Origin: Tomocerus qinae
Taxonomy: Eukaryota; Arthropoda; Collembola; Entomobryomorpha; Tomoceridae
DNA: 64,000 nt
NCBI GenBank assembly: GCA_020055645.1
Contig: CM034547.1
Location: forward strand, 15,594,513-15,658,512
Reading direction: 5' to 3'
Below are positions 20,698 to 33,700 of the stretch, in pieces. The first letter of the stretch is position 1; every line of letters begins with the position of its first letter. The translations under genes and the position numbers were made by a program. The notes under the pieces were generated by a model. It was not told the origin of the DNA. It worked only from the letters and a program-made list of their open reading frames with translations, and ran no database searches.

Positions 20698-21051
20698 ACA
20701 CGAATACAATTAAGTCCACGGCGCCAATGCAATTTACATATACTACTGAGACAAAGATATAGGTATTAGTTCCAACTTATATATCGATTTCCTTCGAAAT
20801 ATTTCTCCGAATTTCTTCAAAATTTCAGACACAGTATCAAAATTTTAACAATACATTTATATATTCTTGCTTGAAAAATTCTGCTCTTTACGTTAAAATT
20901 AATTTCATATCAATCAGATAATAATTAGCAAGTAAAATCATATACTCGCATAGTGTAAAATAATATTATTACACGTAATCTTTTCAATAAAATTCCCAAA
21001 ATCAATGGTTTAGTGATTATTTATTACGTTTTCCGGTGAAAGAATCAATTA

Positions 21052-21069
21052 AGACCGGGATCGGCACCA
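21052..21069 (-). promoter_or_regulatory. tRNA primer-binding site
   Basis: In element sense, TGGTGCCGATCCCGG lies five bases inside the 5' LTR. The plus strand therefore reads CCGGGATCGGCACCA, the form of a tRNA 3' end with CCA. This is where minus-strand DNA synthesis would start. I could not match the tRNA species with confidence. Confidence 0.8.
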
Positions 21070-21074
21070 AAATG

Positions 21075-21543
21075 TGTAACGATCTCTGCCACCGTTGAAT
21101 GCAGTAGAGACCTTACTATTAAATTGCTCAGGGATTACGGTCCATAATATGAGCTCCCCAGATAGTTCTCTTAATGATTCTTTACCAAATACTAATAATA
21201 AATAATATGTAATGAGTACCAAACCAGAATGCAGCCGATGTCCAGATGAATCCAATAAAACGGGAATGACAACAGGAAATTATGAACACAAATATTACTT
21301 TACTACATGAGAATTCAACTCAATCTTTGTATCACATAATCAGACTTATTAGTGAATGTAATTGTTCCTGTTAAACACAACAAGATCCCAAAAGGAAGGT
21401 TCAGCCCAAACGCAGGCTAAAGAGCAACTGGAGATTCCCTCGTAGATTCCCGTGAAGTCCTTCTTGTCCAGTTAGTGGGAGTTGGGTGGCACTTCTCCAT
21501 GGTGTCGTAGTAGTAGTAGTATGTCGTTATAGCTATCGCTATA
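21075..21543 (-). repeat. 5' LTR
   Basis: This is the promoter-proximal LTR of the element, 469 bases, identical by eye to 11851-12319. It starts TGTAACGATC and ends GCTATA on the plus strand. Identity between the two LTRs implies a recent insertion or recent gene conversion. Confidence 0.95.
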
Positions 21544-21547
21544 CATC
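21544..21547. repeat. target-site duplication, right copy (CATC)
   Basis: CATC follows the 5' LTR directly and matches 11847-11850. Read as ACATC with the LTR one base shorter, the duplication is 5 bases. Confidence 0.75.
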
Positions 21548-24500
21548 CCACATAAGTTGTGTAGGGACAGAGTAAGAGATTCTCAATTTATATCTACCTG
21601 TTCTGTTAATAAGTATTAATTTTGCGAAATTGGGTTACTACACTGTGCATACCTATCGGTAAGTATTTTCGCAAGTATTTTGTTATTAATACATAAATTT
21701 GTAGGATTCCATTTGCTCTACAATAACATTGGACAGGTGCTTAGAAAATGAGATTCCTGACAAGTTATTGCATCTGGAAGTAAACAGATCTGTGAGGAAG
21801 AATGAGGTTTTAATTAAAGCAGTAGATTATATTCACTGCGTAGAAATATTCTGTTTTGACATCTAAAGGGCAGCTGAAGGGCGTTACTTGGTAATTCGAA
21901 ATAGATTAGGAATTGAAAAAGCTGGGCAAATACGGTAGATTCAGTACATAGAAAAGTATCGCGAAATTAGTAGCTGTGGATAGAAATAAATGGAGATGGG
22001 AGGTATGCTCCAATCTCTCGTAGTATTTTTCGGCTTACTACTGTGATTCTCACCACAGAAGTAACTGCATTGGGAACACGACATGTATATCCTCAGTTGT
22101 AATAAATTGGTTGTTTTACAAACAGTATGAGCATGTGGAAAGGTATAATTAAGGTAGTAAATCGTAGTAAAATCTAAGTAAGCCAACATTTGTGAGAAAG
22201 GCAAACAAAAACATGCATATTTCTCTGTGCAAAGTGCAATATCAATATCCATTTCCATCCTGTGTCCATGTAAGGACTAGGCAGGAAAGAAATATGCATG
22301 ACTTGGTAGGATATAAACATAGAAAGTAGCTTTACCCAGAGTTAGCGTTCAGCTCCATTTGAGCTCAAAGGATTAGTTAAGTGTCAGCTATTGTCGTACT
22401 CTGTTCTAACAAAGTAAGAGCGATATACCAAAAGTGTCTACGTAAAGTAGTTATATATACAGATCTCACGTTCCTTATTTACCTATTCACATACTAACTA
22501 GAGATGATTGTGACTCTTTTCAAGTAAAGATTTTCTGTAACACAGTAGAAAGGATATATGGACGGAGAATGTGCACATTGCTGGCTTCGACTGAATAGTT
22601 AGAAAAGCTTAAGCTGATTGTGAGTGTTGTTTTGTGTAACGATGAGTGAATTTGTGCAACGGTGCAAGAGTCATTTTCGCAGAATTGGGCCATTAGACTG
22701 ACAATTTACTATATGGAATGCATTTTAGAAGGGATTGTGTATACTTAAACAGAGAGGCTCATCTCATCACATCCCATTTGTTTTACCTTTCAGTCTTTCA
22801 GCCTTTTCATTGCCTTTTACTAACGCACCTAATAAAACAATATGTACAGAGACACTATATAGGTATGTACTGACAACTTTTTCTTCAACGCATATGTCTA
22901 TCTCTAGAGACAATCTTCATTATTTCACACAAAAGTGTTTGTCGATATAAAAAGATTGTGTATAGAAGAGCTAAGCAATGGAAAAAAATGTTCCAACTTT
23001 TTGTGTCCGTTTATATCGATTCTTTTCTCTACAAAGTTTCCAAGTTCTTCAGAACTAAATGAAGCAATATTCTTCTTATGGGATGCTATTTGATTTTGAT
23101 TAGATAGTCACTCGCCAAGCTAGAATATAATTTCATGGCACTGATGGCACATTTAAATATCCACAATGTAGGCTGAATTGAATGGCATTTCTACATTTCC
23201 ATACGACACAGTTCTACAAATATATTCTACCTCACTCCCTCCCTATCTGAACTTCCAAACTCAATGTTATAATCTACTACAATTACATGGATAGCAATTC
23301 ACATAAAAACAATTTGATGTCATTGTAACTCCAAAGCTTAATTTTGCAGTGCCAAATTGCTCTAAAAGTTGGACTGTTATTAAGTATGATCAAGTAATAA
23401 TGTTCCTATACAAGTCTATCTGTACCAATTCAAAAACATGTTAAACTGTATCAACTTGGTTTGGTATGACATAAGGAAATTGCTTCTTTATCTGTAACAG
23501 TGCGACGGAATACCATTCTGCCAAAACAATAGCCTTTGTTATGTACTTTCTTATTTGCTTTAGCCAACCAGAAGCATATGCCAGCTATGGCTATACTTTT
23601 ACTTTCACTACTCAAAAATCTTTCTTATAGTATTAAGACTACTATATAAATCCCTTATTATAGTACTCTCTCAATTTAGTTTCTTTGTCACTCAAATTTT
23701 GAATACAGCTGATGAAAGTATGTATTCTGCATTATGATTTTTTACAATGGCCCACGCATATATATCTCTAGAGTCATGAGGATAAAAAAATATATTCACG
23801 GAATTACACGTAGCCTATATCTGTACACAATTTAACTAGTCTATTTCAAGTTTTGGAATTAAGCTACTATACATTTATAAGTATCATCCCGAGACGAAGT
23901 GCATACCAGTTTTTCTTTGGTTCTTGATATGTTCAAATTTACTCAAAGGGCTGTGTGATGTGACGACTGTGAATAGAAAATAGTACTTGAAATTCATGAA
24001 GGTTGCTTCACAAACCCGAATTCTGTTTCTTTATCAGTGCTTGAAAACTCGAGATTTTGTTTTCTCTCGTTTATATGCATTATACATTTCCTTTGCACGA
24101 ATAATGATCAAATTATGTAAAAGTATATGGACACTGTTGCCATTTCCCCTGGCACACCTCTACAAGCACTATAGCTTAGTAAATTGCTAATTTTTGCATA
24201 GGAGGATGTGACATTAATAAAATATTAGTTTCTTCTCTCCGCCTCCGCCCTGTACATACTACATATACAATTTAGATAGCTTGTTCTGTATTATAATCAC
24301 ACTATATTACCATAAGCACTTAGCATAACATTACTGCAGAGATACAATTATTGTGATTGTTGTATGTAGTAGGACAACTCAGAGGAAAGGTAGTGAAAGT
24401 ATTTACATTTAAAGTATATAGAATTGTTGAATGTAGTTTGCATAAAAAGGCCCTGCGCTAAAGTCATTTCTTGCGAAATTGAAAAATGTACTTCTTAACA

Positions 24501-27500
24501 GTAATTTTTTATCCTTTGTGCAACTTTAGTATTCCTAGAGTAATACTCCCTGTTTAGTTCATGCAGAATTAACAATGTTTTACTTCTTGCAACTAAGTTT
24601 ATTTATGCGATCTTGAGATCACAGTGGGTCGTCTTATGAGCTCCCTTGGAATTCCTAATCGGAAAACTCTTAAATTAAATTTTACTATTTCAGGTCCCAA
24701 TCTAAGTCTCAGGGAAAATAATTTTTCGTTGTAAACTTTCTGTAATTCCTTTCTCATGATGCCACGAAGTTCGCTCTACGTTTAACATTTTTCCATTAAT
24801 ATATTTCATGCGAAGCTATACAAGTATAATTTATAATTTATACCATGTTATTTACCAGCATTACGCTTACTTGTTTTGTGCTTACTGTTCACAAAGAACT
24901 ACCAAGTACATTTTGTTGTAGCTTACACAGCTGCATGGTGAGTAGTTGTAACGGGAAAGCCGATTTCCGAATGCACTTTATTTTCAAATAGATTTATGAA
25001 TGTATCAGTTATCTCTCAGAGTATATTAATCTGAATATCGTGATTTACGAGTGAATTTATTTGCCAACAAAACTTTAGGAAACTACTGCACTGCAGTACA
25101 CCACTGTGACATTGAAAACACTCAAAAGTTAGGTTAGCGCTTGGGGACTATAATTTGTAAGCGTAGATACAATAAGACAGCGTTATCTATGTACAGTGAC
25201 TATTACGAGGAGTAAAAAATGTTAGAAATTGCATCTCACATTTTTTCTTTACCTAGAAGTGTACCACATTTTTATCGTTCATAAGTATACATGCATAAAT
25301 TATATTATACAGTATATCTGCTCTACTCTGTCTGACAGTCAAAAATTACCCCAATTTCTTTTAAGTTAAGTACTGTCTTCTGAGTAAAAATATACATTCG
25401 TGATGCATACGTTTTTGACATCAATGCATACCTAAAGTATGCATAAAGATATCGTACAAGTAGACATGTCATTTGAAACCTTTGCTTGCATGAAATTGAT
25501 ATCATTTCAAAAAGGAAACGGAACTTACAGTATTAGTTACAGTATTATTATTACATTGAGGTATATAGAGTACATTACCTATATTTATTGAAATGATATT
25601 GATATCAGAGTATACGTATACAGATATACGTAGACACGTCGACAAGGCATAATAAATAGGATGGAGTGATTCAACTTTATGATATTTGGTGTATAAAGCT
25701 ATCTTTCCTCGTTCTTTCATTCTTATTTCCCAAAATCTAAAATGTACCGATACAATTTACCAGAACATGTGCGATTGTGGGCTAGTGTAGGTGACATAAT
25801 ACTAACGCCATTGGCATAAATAGTATATTTGTCTTTGCTCATTGAATCATAGAGGTTCATAAAAAGTTTGCTGAATATCTGTCAGCAGCCACAAGCATAC
25901 TGTCTCATTAGATATGCTAATTTTTGAATGGAGACCCTATAGCATTTATTTAAAACCCCGACTAGCATTTATGGGCATGCACAATACAAATAGACAGCAG
26001 CTTTTTAAGGATAATATGGAATCATGTTTTGTTGGTATTCTCATTTGCAATGAAAAGGCTATAGAAGTCAAATTGGAAGCGAATGAGTTCCGCTACATTT
26101 GCTTTTGACAACTTATAAATATAAAGTGAGTACATTATGCATGTAAACTGATAGTAGTGAGTTGATGTCATTGTGCAAAGGTATATTATTATAAGTTATG
26201 ATACATATACCTATTGAAAAGAGACCACAAAGTCTCTGGTCACGTCATTTTGGGCCGATACTCCACTTAAGCTTAAATACATTTAGTTTACAGTGCTTTT
26301 TTGATTCATCATCATAATCTTATCTTATCAGTGTACAATTAACTAGGTGCTAGGTAAAGTACTTGTACAATGTGCAATGCACAGTGTCCTAAGTCTCAAA
26401 CTACAGTTTTTATACAATTGATATAAAATGTAATAGATTCCATAATAATATAAAAACGTTGGGTTGGTTAGTGTCTAAGCAGACTTATGGTAGAAATGCA
26501 TAGTAAATCCCTGGTATAAAAAATAACTTGAACTTTTGTATGAAATATGATATAGGTAGGTTTATTGCAAAGCAATGCACTAAAGTTGAATTGAACGACA
26601 AGATTGAGTAGTACGTAATAATTTTTTATTTGTGATTTTTTTGCAGGGTGAGAACTGAGATTCGATATCAAGATTTGAGAAATATGGATTACCAACTATC
26701 AGATTAGATGAGACGTTCTTTAACACGTACTATTGTGTTACGTGCAACCTCACGATATTAGTCAGGTAGTAGACGAAAACATACATACTTACAGCATCAA
26801 CAGATACCTACTGCTAGTAAGTAATCCATTTGCACATTGAAAACTTGTTCTTCTCGTCCAAAGACCCAACCTAACTCAACTGAATGTATTATTAAAAAGA
26901 AGAGATACTCCTTCACTCCTTTGACTCTTTAGGCATTACTGTTATTGCAGAAGGGTCTGAACGAAGATACTTACTGAATTCAATTGAATGAACTGAAGAT
27001 TGGTTTACTCGCTCCTCACTGTCTAAAGGAAAATCATTCGAGACAGAGAAAAAGCGCAGTTAGAGATTTCACTGATTCAGTGGGCAAAGTGAAGTTGAAG
27101 TGAGAGAGAAAAACTAAATTATTACCACACACAGCTACGATTGACTATTGGGAACTTTTGTGTGCAAAAAATACCGACTTAGTACTTTGCTGAACTTTTC
27201 GCTGAGACAGAACACTTGGAAGGACATACGCTAACAAGAAATACAATAGGAAATAACAAACCTAAAGTCGTAGCATCACTCGAGAATTATTTTACTGTGA
27301 CGATAGGATTGTGCGTTGTCTTTGTGCGAAGTTATTCTGAAAGCCACTTCCAGTACATCAAGCTAAAGTTTCGTCTTACGTAATTGTGTATCATCGTTAG
27401 TATCAGCTATCCAAGTTTTAAAAGACATACCAAGAAACTTAATAATCAACTTGTCCATCGAGTTCTATCTTCTTTTCCTTGACTGTCCTTCAATTGGCAA

Positions 27501-27857
27501 TTTATCGTCGCGTAAAATCTTTATTATCTTTGACAGCTCTACTCTTCCACTGAATAAACACTGAACAAGTTCTTCTACTTCGAGCAGATTATTGTCTTTT
27601 GATCCAAAGTAAACTTGAGTGAAAAAGTTTGAAAGTTACATAGAAGAGTTCCAGTCTCCAAGAAATAAAATTGGAGGGATAAAATAGCTTACCTGTTTAC
27701 TTTGACTGCTCCAATTTTGAATTCAGAGAGGAAAAGGTTGCTTTACGGGTTAGTTTTCTCGTAAATATTGACAACCTGGAGGTGGTTCAGGACCAATTGG
27801 AAAGACTAGTAAATCTGCAGCTACTACTACAAAGTAGTGTGTTTTTGTATCTTTTAG
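21548..27857. other. gene-poor DNA between the retrotransposon and the host gene
   Basis: No coding region, RNA gene or repeat family could be supported. Open runs are all under about 75 codons. The last kilobase before 27858 could hold an untranslated first exon or promoter of the host gene, but no site stands out; an in-frame TAG at 27835-27837 blocks extension of the coding exon leftwards without splicing. Confidence 0.55.
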
Positions 27858-28823
27858 AATCGGAATGGTCCACGTCTCGGATGCGGGAGGCCGGCACAAG
27901 ATGCTAGCCTTCTCAACAGAGCCAAATATTAATACAATTGACACAATTGTCAATATTAAGGACAGCTTGAACAGCTCCTCGTCGTCCTCCAGCAGTGGCA
28001 GCACAACTCCCACGGTGGTGGAAAATATTGCGGCCAATATTCACTCCCAGTTTCAACCTAAGGATCAGCAGTACAATTTAGGAATTATTACTGAAGAACC
28101 CACCCTCTTTTCAAATATGATCAAAAACTCGTCGGCTGAAGTGATGATTACTGACGAAGATGGAAGTAACGGAAATGTCAACTTCAGTGACAATCTAAAT
28201 TCCAATTCCAATACAAATATTATGCACATTGATGATGGATTCGACTTGATTTCCGCTTCTGGAAGTGAAACGATGCAGTTACTGGATAACGAGAGTAATG
28301 CAAGTGGCACAAGCAGCAACAGAGTGTTCACGGAGGAAATCGTTATTTCAACTAATAAAATGTCACCGAATTCAATCAAATCCCAAAGCACAACCACCAC
28401 CATGCAGGTCCTTTCCAAAGTGTCAAATAAGAGTTTGAGTCTCTTCAATAACTCCCATGATAACAATACAGCTGAGGAGTGTTGGGAAGAAAACTCGGAA
28501 GAACCTGAAAATAATCACAATGATATGGAGAAAGCTCCTTTGCTGACACCTGAGAAAACGTCGCCGAACACTAACGCCTCGACGATGACGAGTAATCTTA
28601 AAAACAGGATTTCTGCCAATTCTACTCCAATTAAAACCACGAATTCAGCCACCAGCACAACTACTGATAACATTTCCAATGCCTCCAGCAACATTTCACC
28701 GATTACAACTAACGCTATCGGTGTGGGCACCGACTCAACTATCGGAACTCCAACTAATTCCGCTCATCCTCTTCCCAAACACGGAAAACTGACAAATGGC
28801 ACTAAACATGCGGGTCTCAAGAG
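27858..28823 (+). CDS. host gene exon A: Ser/Asn/Thr-rich disordered protein, first or internal coding exon
   Basis: I do not recognise the protein. The open frame from ATG at 27865 gives 319 codons plus two bases, then a donor AGAG|GTAATA. An acceptor-like TTTTTGTATCTTTTAG ends at 27857 with no stop between it and the ATG, so this may be an internal exon, or the ATG (GGAATGG context) may be the start. The product is low-complexity: a run of eight Ser at residues 37-44, an acidic patch at about 203-215 (EECWEENSEEPE), EKAPLLTPEKTSP after it, and a long Thr/Asn/Ser tract. No signal peptide, membrane segment or folded domain is visible. Unlike the chance frames elsewhere, it is long, poor in Cys and Tyr, and splices in phase to exon B. 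It looks like the disordered N-terminal region of a larger protein. The frame stops at TAA four bases after the exon end if unspliced. Confidence 0.85.
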
Positions 28824-30590
28824 GTAATACTCACTTTCTATTCTATATCTCAGTTTACATTGTAATATATACCCTTCTATTTATGTGACAAAGATATCTG
28901 TGGTTATACTTACAAACTGCGACTCAAGGTTTCCCGAAAACTCGGAGAATTTACTACCTAGAAACTGTCAGTGAGAAAGACGCGGGTTTCAGCCCATCTT
29001 TCGGAGAATAACGGAGTATGTTCTCAGAATTTCCAGTTCGAGTTCCTCCCGTTTGATTCCGATACAGTACTGTTCGCATCTCCGAGTACCAAGTAGTGAT
29101 TCCTTCGTCCTCTTTCTGTCAACATAGAACGCGTGTATTACATTACAATCAATAATCTAACATTCTAAAATGATTCTACCCGTGAAAGTTTCCATTCGTC
29201 CCAAATATTCTTCCGTTATGATATCGTTCTCTGCTAGAAACAAATCCTTCGTCTTATAAGTAATTGAACTTAGTAATTTAGAAAATCCTATGCACAGCTT
29301 TCGTTTACGGTTTTGTTATTAAAGGTTTTCTCTTTCTCTGTGCGTAACTACATACATTTAGGTATGAGTTTCATCCAGATTATGATGATGTGTACTATTA
29401 TCGTTTACCAAATTGGAAAACTGGATTTGAAAAAGTAGTTTCTGAATCATAACACTATTGTTGTACTACTAGCAGTACTAGCACAATCGAGAGCTGCCTA
29501 CTAAACGTATGTACAACAGATGTAGTATTTTATAGCATTCTTTATCTAGAAAAAGACAATTTCTACGCAATTTGTGATGTAAGCCGCGTTCCATCTCCTC
29601 CTTAAAGAAGCATTGATAGAATCTCCATGATTTCTACGAGCGCTATCCTGTTTAGTAAAGAATGCTATTTATTATTCTCGTCCAGGCTTCTTCACATGTC
29701 TGCACATTACATGTCTCATATATAAAGTAGAGAATAGGGAGGAAGGGCGAAGATGAAGCAAAGCAATCCCTAAGAAAGTCAATAATGGGGAAAAGCGTAG
29801 TTGAGATGAGACACGAGACGCTTTAAAAGGCAGAAATAGTATGTTTTCGATTTGGAACGACAGGGGAGTTTAGGAGCTATCAGAAAATAGACATAAGCTA
29901 GTAAGTTAGCTTAGACTTTAAACTAGCGATAAACGACAAACGAGAAAAAAGTTGAGCCGACTTTTGCAAAATCGGGCACGTGCGTTAAAGTGCTTTTGCG
30001 AGCAGCTCGAAATTCTCTCCTTGTCTTTCGCATCTACATGAATTTTGCATTTATGACTCCTACTCCTAAACTAAGATTTCGTGAGCAAGTTGTACAGGCG
30101 CTCAACAATTTAACCTCGTTTGTATTTCGTACTTATCAGGGAAATCGTTGTACTGATGCTGAAAGAAGGATTTACTAATACACTTGTGAAGCTAATAGGT
30201 ATCCTTAAGTGGTACTCTAATAGACCTTTCTCTTAAAATGAACAGCATGTGTATGCTTAATGGAGTGGGTTGATGAAAGTAAGCTATTTTCGAAACAGAA
30301 TAAATTGCAGCATGAACTCAATTTCCTTTTTCCATGCCTTAACTAAATAACATTTGAAAGGTAACAAATAAGATTAAATTCCCTTTTTACTCATTTTACG
30401 ATAAATGGAAAGGTATAGTTTGAAGACTAATTTTGGAGTGGAGTGATCTTAGGATGCTATTGATGTAATGTCAAAATTGTACCGTACGGGAAAATAACTT
30501 TAATGCAAAGGAATAATACAAGTTGAAAGCGTTGCGTTGTCGGAAATGTTGAGTTTATTAAATTTGATCATCCAATTTCCTTTTCACCAG
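28824..30590 (+). other. host gene intron
   Basis: The intron is 1767 bases, GTAATA at the donor and TTTCCTTTTCACCAG at the acceptor, phase 2 on both sides. It has no recognised nested gene. A 62-codon open run at 29990-30178 has no features and is best read as chance. A small inverted repeat TAAGCTA...TTAGCTTA lies near 29900. Confidence 0.75.
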
Positions 30591-30764
30591 GGTTTCCTTC
30601 GGAAGTTCCAAAGGTTCGATGGTGGAAACACTCATTTATGAAAGCCCTGTTTCAGAAGAACGTGAGATAGTGAAGAAGACTGGAAGCGGAGCCATTCTGA
30701 CCAATGGAACTGCCAGAGCAGTTGGCATCGACGCTAATGATTCCCAAGACTCCACTATTTCCGG
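30591..30764 (+). CDS. host gene exon B, with PP1-docking-like KRVSF at the junction
   Basis: The exon is 174 bases (58 codons), bounded by TTTTCACCAG and CCGG|GTAAGA. Joined to exon A it completes a split AG|G codon and stays open, giving KRVSFGSSKGSMVETLIYE at the start, then a charged part (SEEREIVKKTGSG) and NGTARAVGIDANDSQDSTISG. RVSF fits the RVxF consensus by which proteins bind protein phosphatase 1. SMVETLIYE looks like a conserved block rather than low-complexity filler. The exon length is a multiple of three and both ends are phase 2, so it could be skipped without changing frame. The next exon was not identified; it should start by completing a GG codon. The protein family is unknown to me. 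Confidence 0.85.
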
Positions 30765-33700
30765 GTAAGAGCCTATTCCCTCATCTTTTGCACCGACCTA
30801 ACTAACCTACAAAACTAGAAACACTATTTCTCGAGGACTTGCATGTACAGATTACTATCTCTCTTCGAACTGTGCAGAGAGAGAAGGTACTTGGACTTTT
30901 TAATTTTAAGTGTAGCATTTTTCTACAGGATTCTACAAACAAGCATTTCTTTCAACAATAATTTTTTGCTCTATTTTGAATTAAATTGAAGAACTGTTAC
31001 ATTTTTTGCGTTCTTGCCACAACAAGGATGGTGAACTATCAGATGTAGGCTCTGAATTTTGCACGGAATCATAAAATTGACACGTAATTAATTGCAATAT
31101 AAGAAATAAACTAGTTTAGAGTAATAATGGGATCCTTGTAAATCCCATCAAATGTCAATTGAGTAAATATCACAACAATTGAATTGAAACTGACATGGAG
31201 GAGAAACACCCATTCGAACATAAAAGATACCTGTAGAAAATTATCCCGTCACATCCCACTAGTTCACCCGAATGACATTTAATCACTATGTAGTTTTTAA
31301 TGGTACAGTATAATTAAATGCACCAATGTATGTAGCATCATCAATCCGGTTTTGCAGGAATCGAATTGTACATACTAGTAGAAAAACACAGCAAGGTAGC
31401 TGAAACATTAGCTATCCTTAGCCCAATTACTACAATCACAGCAGACAGATTAGATATATGGCTTATCCGAGTCCCAATCCCAATAGTACCTCTAGTAAAG
31501 TTTTAGGTTACGTATGCATAGAAGAGGATGAGAGAACGGTAGTCCACATGTTCTGTTAAATACCTACATACATACACACTTAATTACAAACATAAAATAC
31601 ACATTATTTGCTACTACCTTGACTTGAATAAATTATATCCCTAATTGTGTTCGGACAAGTAATCTAACTTTGAAGAACCGCTGAGGCAGTATTTTCTCAC
31701 CTTTTTTTATACATTGCTGCAGATAATTAATACATACGAGTGATGACTCTCAATAGACTTGCATATATTTCGTGTCTAATTTACAATGAAAGCCAACCCA
31801 CATTCACAGTGGATAATGCAAAAAAAAAAGGAATTGCATGCGTTGTACAGTTGTACGTATTTGTATGCATTTAGTCCCGACATGCAAGGATTTAATGAAA
31901 AGTCAAGTGGAAACTACTTACTGTAGCAGTTTATCAAACACATAATAACCGATAGGATGCATAAGCTAATTGATAAGTAGGTCCCTTAGCTAAGAATAAT
32001 AATAAAACTGTGCAAATACCAACATGCGAATACTAAAATGTTCCATATATTACAAAGTTAAGTACACAGTCTAATGCTAGTGATTTTAGATGCAGCACAG
32101 ATAAATTATGTGTAAACGTATTGATAGTATAGCATTTACTACTTATTACTATGGACTGGTTTCCTCTCAATGGTAGCAATCATGCAAACATGCACTGTAT
32201 TCATTGTTGTATGAACTAATAGATATTCGATAATTTAGCTCATACACTATGATGTTCATGTGCAGGATTAGTTAGCGCAGCGGGGAATTGGCAAAATCAA
32301 ATTGATTTTGACCTTACCTTGCCTTTCAATCAGACCATCATTAAAACACCTTTTTGCTGCGCTGTCGGGCTTATGACTCATTTATGCAATAAGTTTTGCA
32401 GAGAAATCAACAGCCACAGCATGCAGTCCACATACGTTAGTTTAACGCTTTGCCCATTGACAATCTAATCGTAAATCATTTTTGTTTCTATGTGTTTATT
32501 ATTACGGTACTAATTTATTTACATGTACTTTGCACTTGTCCCGGTCTGGTACAGATGCAAAAGTATGTAATTATAAATTAGGTATATAAACATTTATTAT
32601 AATAAACTGCGAATTTTATACATACTATGGCCATCCTATATAAATATATATAGTAGGTTCGTAGTTTTGGTGAATTTACAAATTGACGTGCAGCAACTTA
32701 GTAGTCAGTATAAGGTTTTCCCGTAACATTAAAGGTACAAATAGATTCTACTTAGTTTCTTTGATTCTGTTTCTCATTTCAGGAAGGCAATGATTGTCGT
32801 TCTGAGAAAGTGTAATTTCGTTTACAGTTATAGGCACATAATTATTAGCTTTGCCTATAGATAAAAGTAGAGAAGGTAGACATAGAATAATTCCCTATTC
32901 ACTCAAAGATGAATTGAGTTATATGTACAGGTGCCCTACGGAAGCCTTTTGTAATTAGGTAGCTTAAACATAGTGAAACGGATGGATAGGTAAAGCTGAA
33001 ACAATTTACTGGCCTTTGCGGTGAAAAGCCACAGTGACTTTGCAAACACAAATGTATACTACCGGTAGAGAGCAATTTCAAGGTATGTTTCAGGTAGTAT
33101 TACAATCTATATGTAAGGAAATTGTAATTTTGCTCTTAATGGAATTCAGTTGGCATTGACATTTAGGCTTCTATGTGGTTGCCAAACCATATGGCTCATA
33201 TCTTTATCTTTAAGTACGACGAACGTTTTTATCGGGAAAACATTTAGCTTGGATCTAGCCAAATAATAGAAAAACTCACAAAGTTCAATGGGTTCTGTCA
33301 TCGTCTATTTCTCATCGACAGGTGGCCTATCAAATCAACACAGAAGCATCATTTATTTTTTGAAATATCAATAGATGCACTGTAGAATACTATCTATAAT
33401 ATAATAAAGTATACCTATATTGACTTACGTCGTCTGAGTACACTTATGCATTTAATATATAGGAGTAGTGTATTTATGTATAGCAAATACTGTTCTCCCA
33501 TTTGTTTGCACTTTACATAAGCCCATTTAATTTTGGTATCGTTTGTTTACCTATTAATTACTTGGGCAGTCCATTACTCAGGATATCTAATCGGCTTACG
33601 GATTACCGACACCTTTCAACTCATTCAATGTCAACTAAGCACTTACATCATTCTTAAAAATAAACCATTGGACAACCTGGGTTTATTTGGTCATTATGGT

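Larger units (their letters stand above)
19994..21051 (-). other. element leader (5' untranslated region)
   Basis: About 1.1 kb lies between the primer site and gag, long for a Ty3/gypsy leader. It is AT-rich with no convincing coding frame. It contains diverged tandem repeats (20191-20385), a short direct repeat (20654-20697) and a GGAGGGGTAATG word on the plus strand at 20674-20685 that is the reverse complement of the motif repeated in the pol-to-third-module spacer. Packaging signals, internal ribosome entry and a splice donor would be expected here, but none can be assigned. Confidence 0.7.
11851..21543 (-). mobile_element. Ty3/gypsy-type LTR retrotransposon with an added exonuclease module
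   Basis: This is an element of about 9.7 kb, read on the minus strand. It has two 469-base LTRs, a primer site, gag, pol in the order protease - reverse transcriptase - RNase H - integrase (the Ty3/gypsy order), a third coding module, and a polypurine tract beside the 3' LTR. The two LTRs match over their full length in my reading and a 4-5 base target duplication flanks the unit, so the insertion is young. The copy looks nearly whole, with about two breaks in coding continuity beyond the expected gag-pol frame change. There is no chromodomain and no envelope gene. The third module resembles cellular Rrp6/EXOSC10 exoribonucleases, which is the unusual part. Clade within Ty3/gypsy was not determined. 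Confidence 0.95.

Noticed and set aside
27750-28466. Minus-strand open runs opposite host exon A
   Set aside because: They are shadows of the Ser/Asn/Thr-rich exon, which has the better composition and matching splice sites on the plus strand.
32783-32863. Acceptor TTCTGTTTCTCATTTCAG followed by a short open run in exon B phase
   Set aside because: Only about 26 codons are open, with no conserved-looking residues; acceptors of this quality are common in AT-rich DNA.
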